A stretch of DNA of 64,000 nucleotides. It comes from Liolophura sinensis (Eukaryota > Mollusca > Polyplacophora > Chitonida > Chitonidae). Shown piece after piece: positions 51,310-61,600 of this stretch (positions are counted from its first letter, which is position 1; each line of letters opens with the position of its first letter). Made by a program: the position numbers and the translations under genes. The notes below the pieces were generated by a model. That model made no database searches. It had not been told where the DNA came from and was given only the letters and a program-made list of their open reading frames with translations. The stretch is from contig NC_088302.1 of NCBI RefSeq assembly GCF_032854445.1, positions 42,878,645-42,942,644 of the forward strand, in the 5' to 3' direction.

Positions 51310-54141
51310 CGTGCAGTGTTCCTTTCATAGAGAAGAAAGCAATGAAATTGAGGTTACGTGTGGCCATATCCAATCTCTCGAGTCTATGGACGCGATAACA
51401 TAAAGTGTGAAAAGAAACTTACACTTGTATACATTGGCCTATAAAAAACACAGGAGAAGTACACCTTCTACTTTCACGCTCATTTACACAGTGGAAGGGA
51501 TCAGGGATTTATTCAAGTCTACTGGGCCCATAATTCACCTCTTTTTTTATGTCCTCCGCACTTTCGTGCCGATAACGGTAATGGCAAGTGGAGACTAGGA
51601 CGGATCGTTGGTACACGTGGCTGCGATGGAGCGGTGGTCAGCGAGTGATGAGCCTAGGTGTAGCCCTGGCCACATATGAGCCGATGAGGTCCCCGAATAC
51701 CGTGCCTGTTGTCCACGATCATTTGACAGTCTGTACGGCGGTACATTAACCTAAAACGAGAAATGCAAATGTCTGCAACCAATGATCGAATTTACACACC
51801 CGACCGACATATTTTGCGTCTTCGCGAAAACCCATGGCAGTTCCCGCTTCAGTCTGGAACTGGTTAAACATTTTGTACTCTAGATTTAAAATAAGATTTC
51901 TTAAGGATAAGACTTTTTTCCATTGCTGTTCAAGTGGTTTATTTATTTAATTCTTAATTTCTAATCGCACCAACGATTTTGCGTATAGCATTTTCCTACG
52001 GTCGGAGCGATTATCCAATCAAGTTGCTTAACATTCTATGTTCTTCTGTCCAATTCCGTTAACCTCCTTGCCGATTGTATTCTCTACAAAGAAAGCCTCC
52101 ATATACCTATGTCCACCCTCGCCACTTGTCTGCCACGTTAGAGACATGGTTTGCTTGCATGGATTACGAGGTCTACACTGCAAGCCGCAAAAAAAACGGT
52201 TGATAAATTGCGGCGGGGTTTGCATTAATATGTGAAATATGCCCTTCTCTCTGTAAATAAATTCTGGATTTAGGTTATCAATCAAAGAGACATGCAATTT
52301 TGTACAACGTTGTCCAACACTCTTTTATGATAGATTAAGGCATTTAAAAAGCAATTCCCACTCAGTTTCCGTGATATTTTGACTCCGAATAAATAACTCC
52401 GCTGAAGTATGGTGACGATGTCAGTCCTTTATTCTGATATAGTTCATCGTCCCCCGCACTCTACTGTTCCACTCCAGCCACATCCAACATTCGCTATGAC
52501 CCTGCAGAGCAGTAAATAAAGAATTGTTGTGTTGTGTTTAGAAATATTACACTGACACTCATACAGACAAAGATGGTTATTTAAAGCAAAGCACGCATGT
52601 AATAAAGTGGATACCGACAGTAACACTACAGTAAATGTTAATAGTGATACAAATGTCATAATATGATGTTAATAAAAAGACGATTCTATCGTCGCTCCGA
52701 CCGAATGGGTTATCTTCCTTGGGACAATAGTGCGGTATTATTACTTAATATGTTCTTCAAGAGTTCGATTGTCTTCCCTCTCTTGTGAGGTTTTAATCTG
52801 TGAAGATATCACCAATGCTTTAGTTTTTAACGTTGAGATGTTAACATAGAATGTTGTCAGACACTGGATGATTTTTGGGGTGATATGAGTGATAGAGGGA
52901 GAACAATTGTTTAATGTGCTGCTCTACCAGCTTTGGTGAGAAACCCAGGCTAGAAACGATATCCGTTTCTGAACAAAATTTACATTTTAAATGACTACTG
53001 GCTTGCACTCTGACATTGAAAAAAGCGCTAGCAAATAGCGGCCGTTAATTGTCCAATCTAATCAGCAGCTCATTTAGCATTCCAGGTTTTTGTACTAAAT
53101 GGGAATGTGGCTACCCGAAGACTATCTGCCGACATGCAATGTGCTACAGTGCATCCGCTTCTCATAGCATTCAGTGCGATCAGGCTGAAAACATTGTTAG
53201 TAACAACGCCAAACACCAACCAACGCAGTCACCAAAAAGTGTTATGTAAGAAAGAGTGAATCGGAGTGCATGAACTAAACCACAGCCCTTCACCAGGTAC
53301 CTAACGAACACCCTGACTTATGCAACAGTCGACTGAAAAAAACTGGAAATCAGCTCGGGAACTCATTCGTCAGGATCCGACCGGCTACGAAGAAAAAAAC
53401 AAGTATAGGTGAAGGCCTCCAAACTCTTTTAAAACTGTTAATGTTTTCAATATGGAAAGATTGTTACATGTTTTAATGCTCTCCATTTATACTCAGGCAT
53501 TTTACAGCCTTTCGGGCATAAAGATACCTTCTTCAGACACGAAGGTGTTTGTTATATATCTTGTTTCGTGCACATTTCTTGATTTTTGCCTATACATGTT
53601 CATTTTGAGCGGAGCACGTTTAGCTTTGAACTTGTTCGCCATTTTAAGAAAATAATGAGGATGATAATACTGCTTATGTGACCCTTGCGGAAAACTTCAC
53701 CAGTCAGCGACAAATCACTCTGTCAGTGTTAAATGAGATACAGTAGCGGGAATGACGGCTCAATCTCGACACTTACTTTTTCGGGTAGCTTTTTTGTAAT
53801 AGGCCTAAGTATATATCTGTCGTCATCTTCACAACGCTAACTGGAGAACGACCAATAATTGGAAGATAGAACAAGGATATGGTTAAATGACCCAACGGGT
53901 TTAAGCTGAGTGAAAATATTAAACTATTCCTTTGCGGGTTTTTTTCCCCGGGTAGGGGGGCTCTAATGGTTTATAAACTGAATCTCCGTTGAAGTGAGTA
54001 AGAGCGATCTTTAATCCGGACGTGGTTACTAAGGAGAGAAACCTTCACGAGTGGTGAGAGAGTCCGATTAATCGGGACAAAAGCAATATGCATAAACCTG
54101 TGTATGGAAGGAAGATAGGAAAATACATGTACATGAGGCAA

Positions 54142-54168
54142 ACTGACTGACTGACTGACTGACTGACT
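54142..54168 (+). repeat. (ACTG)n microsatellite
   Basis: Between six and seven uninterrupted ACTG units, just outside the right border of the duplicated array. Confidence 0.95.
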
Positions 54169-54259
54169 ACCTAAATACTGCCACACGTTTGCAGACACTC
54201 ACATGTACATGGACACGAATGAGTGTGGTGTACAAATTAATTTTACTTCGTATTTTGTT

Positions 54260-55015
54260 TGAAGGCTGTGCGAGTGAAGACGATCAACCTTCCGCACCCC
54301 CTCTCCCCTCTTCCTCTCTCCCTTTGTTGTTCTTTATCCCTACACGGTATTCCAACTGGTTCCAAGCCCCTGTGCTGGAGGGCTCTACCCTTACGTGTAA
54401 CGTACCACTTGTAGCCTATTGATTAAACGGCTTATTCCACTCTACGAGGTTTGAACATCAGCGCTGTAATTTAAGATCTCTGAGGTGAACCAGCTAATTA
54501 AAATATCGCCCATCGTCAAGTGTAAACTTAATAAACTAGTCGATCCAAGGATAGAGGCTGAAACCATATCCCGCGGGTCGTTTATTTGATTTATGCCGAG
54601 GAAAGCGCTTGTGGGAGGTCGAGTCGACACGTGTTGATTTAGCGGTCATTTCGGCATCCTCAAGGCGAGCAGTCGATTTAATCCCGTTAGCTTTTTGCTC
54701 TTCTTTTTTCACCTCATCTGGCTAATTAAGTGATGAGGTAACAAGGTTCCGCTCTCCTTCCCGGAAAGTCTGACAAGCGGCCGGCGGCTTGGGCCGTCTG
54801 ATCACTAGTCCCGTCAGTCTCCGAAGACCCTATATTAATGCGCGATCCTACATAAGCGTAACTTTGGGATTCCTATCAAGTCTTCCCAGTCTGAAGCCGG
54901 TAATGTTTACCTCACTGCTAGGCCAGTGCCCCGACTCTCATGAGAAGTCTGATACAATGGCAGTCGCCAAACCCAATTGAGCTTCGGCTCACAGGTAGCC
55001 TTCAGGCTCAACTAC
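54260..55015. promoter_or_regulatory. GC-richer non-coding block with TAATTA cores (candidate regulatory element)
   Basis: This stretch is less AT-rich than its surroundings and carries two homeodomain-type cores, CAGCTAATTAAAAT near 54,492 and GGCTAATTAAGTG at 54,720-54,732. The second lies in the loop of a perfect 8-bp hairpin (ACCTCATC at 54,711-54,718, GATGAGGT at 54,732-54,739). A CACGTG E-box-like word sits near 54,630 (CGACACGTGTTG). No conserved reading frame, TATA box or splice site stands out. The regulatory role is inferred only from composition and motifs. Confidence 0.3.
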
Positions 55016-55800
55016 ATCCTTTGTACCTCGGTCTTTGTTAAACACAAGATAAATGTGGAGCGGAAGAAAAAAGATAAATCTGGAACGTAAGAACAAAACT
55101 GACACTTCCTCCTAAACACCTGCTGTCAATTGTTTAAACTGATACAGAATCGTCGCTGATTGGATGTCATAGATAGGGTATGCCTTAGATGAAATGAATT
55201 TTAAGTATGGAACATGCATCTAAGCGTGACCAAGACTGGGGTATTTAACTGAGGGAATGCGGTCTCAACTGAAAGCACTTTAACTGGCATCTTCCCACAA
55301 ATACATTTTGCATCAAAATGTTAAGGTTACACGAGAGCATTGATTTTCCTCACTATTTATGTAGTAAATTTGTCAACCTCAAAATTATATATCCCGTAAC
55401 TTTCGGGTGGTACAATGCCATTTCACCACATGAAGCTTTTTTTTATCTAATACATAACAAAAAAATCAACCTAACATGACAACCTTGTTTTTGAGCTGGA
55501 AGTGGAGCCATGGCATTTTTTTACCTTGGTAACAAAGTAACACTGGCAAGCAGTTTTCGGGTCTATCTAAAACAGACAAAATTCTGATATATTTCCACTA
55601 GGTGCAAAATTAAAATGCAGAAATTTATAGTTCACCAACAGCCTAAAATGTCTGTATAGTAGTAGTACCCAGTCAGTGCTCCTTCACTCTTTAGTTCGGA
55701 GGCAAATCTTGGACCCGATTGCCTGAATTGAGCACGTGTAACCTTTAGTTTTTGGTAGTTAATACATGTTCTGTTTTGGAGATTGTAGGCCTAAATACTT
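55016..55800. other. Unremarkable AT-rich interval
   Basis: No repeat, exon or RNA signal was found. It runs from the GC-richer block to the 80-bp array. Confidence 0.5.
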
Positions 55801-55820
55801 GTTTATCTCATAATTATTTT

Positions 55821-56790
55821 CCCTCACATGACGGGGTGGGAATCCCACAGGAAACTGCCTCAATCCAGAACGTATCTCCTGATTTAACTCGGCAATATCT
55901 CCCTCACACGACAGGGTGTGAATCCCACAGGAAACTGCCTCAATCCAGAACGTATCTCCTTATTTAACTCGGCAATATCTCCCTCACACGACGGGGTGTG
56001 AATCCCACAGGAAACTGCTTCAATCCAGAACGTATCTCCTGATTTAACTCGACAATATCTCCCTCACACGACGGGGTGTGAATCCTACAGGAAACTGCTT
56101 CAATCCAGAACGTATCTCCTGATTTAACTCGACAATATCTCCCTCACACGACGGGGTGTGAATCCCACAGGAAACTGTCTCAATCCAGAACGTATCTCCT
56201 GATTTAACTCGGCAATATCTCCCTCACACGACGGGGTGTGAATCCTACAGGAAACTGCTTCAATCCAGAACGTATCTCCTGATTTAACTCGACAATATCT
56301 CCCTCACACGACGGGGTGTGAATCCTACAGGAAACTGCTTCAATCCAGAACGTATCTCCTGATTTAACTCGGCAATATCTCCCTCACACGACGGGGTGTG
56401 AATCCTACAGGAAACTGTCTCAATCCAGAACGTATCTCCTGATTTAACTCGGCAATATCTCCCTCACACGACGGGGTGTGAATCCCACAGGAAACTGTCT
56501 CAATCCAGAACGTATCTCCTGATTTAACTCGGCAATATCTCCCTCACACGACGGGGTGTGAATCCTACAGGAAACTGCCTCAATCCAGAACGTATCTCCT
56601 GATTTAACTCGACAATATCTCCCTCACACGACGGGGTGTGAATCCTACAGGAAACTGCTTCAATCCAGAACGTATCTCCTGATTTAACTTGACAATATCT
56701 CCCTCACACGACGTGGTGTGAATCCCACAGGAAACTGCCTCAATCCAGAACGTATCTCCTGATTTAACTCGACAATATCTCCCTCACACG
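55821..56790 (+). repeat. 80-bp tandem repeat, 12 full copies plus 10 bases
   Basis: CCCTCACACGACGGGGTGTG begins each unit at 55,821, 55,901, 55,981 and every 80 bases to 56,781. The rest reads AATCCCACAGGAAACTGCCT, CAATCCAGAACGTATCTCCT, GATTTAACTCGGCAATATCT. Units differ at a few recurrent sites only (C/T in AATCCYACAG, CTGYYT, CTCGRCAA). TCACAC and GTGTGA form a 6-bp stem in every unit. The period is not a multiple of three and frames close. The high identity implies recent expansion. Confidence 0.97.
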
Positions 56791-57025
56791 GTACATATGA
56801 ACGGATTTAGCATACGGTACTCTCGATTTAGAACTTGGCTTTTGTGCAGTCATGACCCATGGTTCGAGCATAGAGATGTAAGGGAAGTAATTTAATACCC
56901 TTACATTGATCTCCTGAATGCAATAAGAGTTTTCTCCCTTCGTTCGACTGTGGACTATCAAAATAAGGCGCTCCGACTGGAAAAAACAGTTACATGAGAA
57001 AGTTTATCTTTGATTTTTGTGGTAG

Positions 57026-57435
57026 GTACATATCATGGGCCTACCAGGACATAAATATAGGCATCCGTTGTTAGTAGATGCATATTACAGGCCTATCAGG
57101 GCATAAATTTATAGGCACCCGCTGTCGGTAGCTGCATATAACAGGCCTATTAGGGTATAAATATGGGTATCTGTTGTCGGTGAATGCATATCACAGGCCT
57201 GTCAGGCATAAATATATATGTATCCGTTCTCGGCAGATGCATATCTCAGACCTAGCAGGGTATAAATGTAAGTATCCGCTGTCGGTAGTTGCATATTACA
57301 GGCCTATTAGGGTATAAATATAGGTAACCGTTCTCGGCGGATGCATATCACAGGCCTGTCAGGCATAAATAGTGGTAGGCCTATCGGTTTTCTGTTGGTA
57401 CAGATGCATATTAGCGGCCTGGTAAGACATAACTA
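57026..57435 (+). repeat. Degenerate ~53-bp tandem repeat, about 7 copies
   Basis: Units read GCATATYACAGGCCTRTYAG, GGYATAAATATAGGTATCCG, YTGTCGGTAGAT. GCATAT anchors fall at 57,080, 57,134, 57,186, 57,239, 57,291 and 57,343, with a longer last unit. Divergence is moderate. Confidence 0.9.
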
Positions 57436-57645
57436 GGTTCACAGACGTTAACCGCCGGTCGGTTAGAACATAATTTAGGCATAGGAAAATGTAAACACAG
57501 ACGTTAACCGTCTGTCGGTTGTTGCATAACTTAGGCACCGGAAAATATAAACACAGACGTTAACCGTCTGTCGGTTGACGCGTAATTTAGGTATAGGAAA
57601 ATAAAAACACAGACATTAACCGTCTGTCGGTTGATGTTTATTTTA
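57436..57645 (+). repeat. 56-bp tandem repeat, 4 copies, each with a hairpin
   Basis: CACAGACGTTAACCG starts at 57,440, 57,496, 57,552 and (CACAGACATTAACCG) 57,608. Two of the copies contain ACAGACG-TTAAC-CGTCTGT, a perfect 7-bp stem with 5-nt loop, and the overlapping AACCG...CGGTT. The array adjoins the ~53-bp one but is a distinct sequence. Confidence 0.92.
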
Positions 57646-57779
57646 AGGCCTCTGTGAAAATCCGTAGATGTGACGGAACACAGTTTTACAGCAAATGATA
57701 GAATCAGACAGCAGATTCCTTGTCGGTAAGATAATGAAAGGGAAATAAGGAAGAGAAAGGTTATGTAAAATAAGATTTA

Positions 57780-58372
57780 TTTCAGTTATATTCTTCAGTT
57801 AACAAGTCAATATATGTAGAAGTTTTTTTCTTATTTTGGCACAAAAATTATTCCAAATTATATTACAATCACGTTAGATTTGTTGACTTTTTTCAGTTGA
57901 AATTCTATCCAAAATGTCCGTGTACGTGTTGTGTTAATGTCAATCCAGGCGTAAAGCATAAAGTGAGGTAAAGGTTAATGTCTCAACATCAAGTACATTT
58001 TTTGGCTAATCTTGGCACAAAACTAATTCCAAGAATAATTTTTTTGTATCAAAGTTTTAAAATCATCTTCAGTAAGCTTGGAGTTTTTTTTCAATTGAAG
58101 TTCAGTAGAAAATGTCTGTACGTGTTACATCAATGTCCATTCAGGCGTAAAGTGATGAAGAAAAATGTTCAACTTCAGATTTGTTTTTCTAATTTTGGCT
58201 CAAAATTAGTTCCAAGAATAATTTATTTATATTAAATACTTGTCTTAAAATAACCTTCAGAATGTTGCTTTGTTTGTTTTTCAAGCTGATATTCAGTGCA
58301 AAATGTTTTACGTGTACATTAATGTTTATTGAAGCACAGAGTAATAAATGATGAGTGTTAATGCTTCAAAAT
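57780..58372 (+). repeat. Degenerate 170-190-bp AT-rich tandem repeat, about 3 copies
   Basis: TTGGCACAAAA / TTGGCTCAAAA recurs at about 57,836, 58,011 and 58,196. Each is followed by TTCCAA and, 80-100 bases on, CAGT..AAATGT..TACGTGT, then ATGTYNATYCAGGCGTAAAG. The last unit ends just before the stop codon region of the minus-strand gene, so the gene's 3' UTR may run into this array. Confidence 0.8.
58325..58330 (-). promoter_or_regulatory. Candidate polyadenylation signal AATAAA
   Basis: AATAAA on the minus strand about 58 bases downstream of the TAA stop at 58,388 is the nearest canonical signal for the exon chain. Confidence 0.4.
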
Positions 58373-58387
58373 AAGGATCCTATTGGT

Positions 58388-58621
58388 TTATGCGCAGGAC
58401 AGGTAAACGAGCTCCTTCTTCTTCTTCTGACAGACGATGATGTCCTCAATCAGAGTGCTTTTGTACAGGTTCCAATCCTCCTTTGTTTGCAGGTTCTCCT
58501 GGAATGTATTCTCTTCTGGGTAGGGGCGCACGTGCTTCCTCAGCATCTGCTTCACAGCCTCGTTTGCGTGCTTCGTGAAAAATTCCTTAGACAACATGAT
58601 GCACTCCGCCCCGCGGCTAAC
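58388..58621 (-). CDS. Terminal exon of the cNMP-domain-like gene
   Basis: The acceptor TATGTTCCAG precedes GTTAGCCGCGGGGCG. 77 codons plus TAA, starting VSRGAECIMLSKEFFTKH and ending ELVYLSCA. Codon use is GC-rich at third positions compared with the AT-rich surroundings. It contains the last beta-strand-like piece and a Lys/Glu-rich helical tail. The methionine of the longer open frame upstream of GTT lies in the intron, so it is not the start. Confidence 0.75.
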   Translation of the reverse strand, partial: VSRGAECIMLSKEFFTKHANEAVKQMLRKHVRPYPEENTFQENLQTKEDWNLYKSTLIEDIIVCQKKKKELVYLSCA

Positions 58622-61600
58622 CTGGAACATAGGAACGGCTGCACGGGATTGCTTCTTTGATGGACTCCCGTGGTACTACTTAGCATTTTTAAGTTGGTGG
58701 GGTGGGGGGAATGGGGACGGGGGAAACCACTTTCTTTGGTCACTATTTCCTTCCTTTTCTTTATTTTTCAGCTTTAAACTAACAATTTTCGGATTAACTT
58801 CATTATAACTACATCTACATGTAGAAAGTTGATAACTTTTGGTCTAGGAAAACACAAGTCCCAATAAGTAATGCCTACAGAGAAAGTTGATTAGACACAA
58901 ACTCAACATTTATTGCAATGTCTAAATATTCAATAGACTGGCCCAGGTATTTAAAAGTCAAGACCAATGTCAATACGTAAATACCCAAAAAGAAAGTTGA
59001 TATGACAGAAATCCAACATTATTGCAATGTCTCACTACTCTATGGACCGATCCAGGTATTTAAACATCGAGTCCCCTGTCAATACGCAATACCTAAAGAG
59101 AAAGTTGAAATGTCACGAACCCAACATTATTGCAATGTCTCACCGATACTCACCAGACTGACCGAGGTATTCGTCTTTGCCAACTCATTATCGAACTGTA
59201 TTGTTTCTAATCCCTGTAAGTGAACAACAGGAATGTGTTACACATTGAAGAACATTTATGATGTACATCTTTCTAGGCGACGCATCGGGGTCAAGTTCAA
59301 TGTGTGCCCCCTTTGAATGACTAGATAACGACTGACTCAGGCGTATGAGGTCATTGGCTGTGTCTGGAAATTACATTTTAGTCGACGTGCAGTGAACTGG
59401 CCCGTGCGGGTCACAGTAGGAACCTGACATAACGTGAACATGGTTAGAACCTCATCAGAAACACTGTCACTAATAACAACATTAGTGGAGAGTTTAACTA
59501 TCAACAGTAAAACCACTGAGTACCATCGATATACCAGCATCATGCTTATCTTTTTATTCTATTCTTTTTTAGAATACAAGATTGCCTTTCTACGTTGCAA
59601 AGTTAAGGCTGAACGTCGGGCAATTTCCAATTGCACAATTTTTTTCGGCTGAAAAAATGCAGATTTCGTTCTAAATAATTACTGTAGTACTGTGAACGCA
59701 GGATACACCTGGATCTTTAAAAAGTAACTACTAAGTATGAAAGGGTATATAACTCACGAAGACATCTCTGGGGTTAAGGGACTCCACCTGAACGTACACA
59801 GGCGGGGGTTTTGCTGGAGGTGGCACAACCTGTTTCTTAGGTTTCTTCGGCCTTTTCAGCTTCGGGGGCTTAAAAGCTAATCTTTCCTTTGCCCGTGTCT
59901 GAGGGTCAAAGACTTTCTTTTTCTGAATTAAAAGAAAAAATATTTAGAAATCCATTTATTTATTTATTTATTTGATTGTGATTTTACACCCCACATATAT
60001 GATTTATAAACCTATGCACTTTCACTTATATGACGGGCCCCAACATTATGGTGTGAGGAAACTGTAAAGAGTATATGGAAATAAATGTTCGTTTATCTTT
60101 GCCAATATTACTTTTTGATTCCTGAATATTTTTTTTTTTTGAATACACTCTAAAACCTTTATGCTGAATTACGAGAATCCTATGTTTTTTGAAACATTTA
60201 TTTTTGAATACACTCTAAAACCTTTTTGCTGAATTACGAGAATCCTATGTTTTCTGAGTGATGCTAGCATAGCTTATGTTATTGCTCCGAACTATTACAT
60301 TATATGTGGCATGCTTATTGTATTATTCCATCACTACACTTTTGTTATTATAACGGGATATTGTGGATTCCATAAAATGATCTATACTAGCATCACTCAA
60401 AACATCAGATTACTGTCAATTTAACAGATTATATTTTAAAGTGAAAGTCGTCTCTAGATGGACGGCGTATTCTATTCTATTGCAATCTGTTATGTTTCTT
60501 CGTGTCAGCACATCATTGATATTCATTGTAATTTTCCTTGTGTAATACAATTGGACATTTTGTTTATTGCACAGCGAGTATAAGCCAGTAATATGGAAGC
60601 CGATTAAGGCCATCATCGTGCCGTCTCACAATCGTTCCAACGCCAGTAGCGATGGCATGACAGTACAACGTGATGACACCATGATAGGAAGCGATGGAAT
60701 GACACGATACTGCGATGCTTCCATCGTCACTTTGCCTCGCTGTATCGTGTTATGGCTTCATTATGTGTTTCCACCCGCATTACGACAAGAAAGTCAGCAA
60801 ACAGGTTTTTTTTCAAGTATATGGTATTTCGAATGGCTGGAAGGAATAGCTGGGACGAGGAACTGTTGTTGTTGTTGCATATAGTATCAATACCGGGAGG
60901 GGAAAATTGGACCACAATGCACTGTTTGACAGTGCTATGGGACGAAAGATGAAGCGATGAAGCGATGAAACGGTGGTGCGAAACTGTGACTATTATAAAG
61001 CGATAAAAGGATAGAAGGATGGAACGAAGAGACTATCAGAACGATACTGTTAAGGGATGGAACGGTACTGGAAAGCGATGACACGATGCTAGAATCGTTC
61101 CATCCCTTCACAGTATCGTGTCATCGCTTCGCACTATCATGCCATCGCTGCGTATATGTAGTATCGTGCCATTCCTTCGTTCCATCGTCGGGCGATGGAA
61201 CGATAAAACGATGGCACAAACGATGACTGATGGCTTCAATGGGCTTCCATACACTAAGCAATACTGAACAAATAAACACATACAAGAACTCACAAGTAAA
61301 GCTTCTGTGTCTGCTTTGAACTTGTCAAACTTGCTCTTAGAAAATCCTGGTCCTGACGTTTTTGGTGGTGATGTACAAGCTGTCTGCACTACTTTTTCTT
61401 GTGGTTTTTCTTCAGTCCTCTCCTCTTCACTCGTTGGTTTTAGCAAACTTAGCATATTTTTGGCATTACTGTCTCTTCTTATTTTCTGAACCCAAGGCAA
61501 AACCGGGTCATTCGATCCCATGGATTTCTGCAAACGAATAAGGAAACTATAATGTAGATCAGATCAAACTGATAGAAAACGTCGAAAGCGAAATTATGTG

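Larger units (their letters stand above)
45485..54105 (-). repeat. Long non-coding duplication unit, copy E (inverted)
   Basis: Follows the unit backwards from A ~11,440 to A ~845. Matches include CCAGTCTCGTGAACATCTAC (minus, 45,700), module M at 47,570, GCGATAACATAAAGTGTGAA at 51,390 (matching TCACAGCTTATGTTATAGTG in B), ATTTATCAACCG-type text at 52,200, GGTACCTGGTGAAGGGCTG (minus, about 53,295) and CTTACTCACTTCAACGG (minus, about 54,000, like C 26,952). The last recognisable match is TTTATGCATA-type sequence near 54,090. Confidence 0.85.

Noticed and set aside
52028-52297. Minus-strand ORF similar to a plus-strand frame in C (29,230-29,350)
   Set aside because: About 30 codons of shared frame follow from DNA homology between copies; A has a stop and B is frameshifted.
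55821-56790. CRISPR-like regular repeat
   Set aside because: All 80 bases repeat with no variable spacers, and the sequence is eukaryotic. It is an ordinary tandem array.
61108-61293. Continuation of the exon frame past the donor to 61,108
   Set aside because: GTGAGT at 61,288-61,293 gives a phase-0 join to the next exon. The continuation enters the foldback block and has no similarity to the rest.
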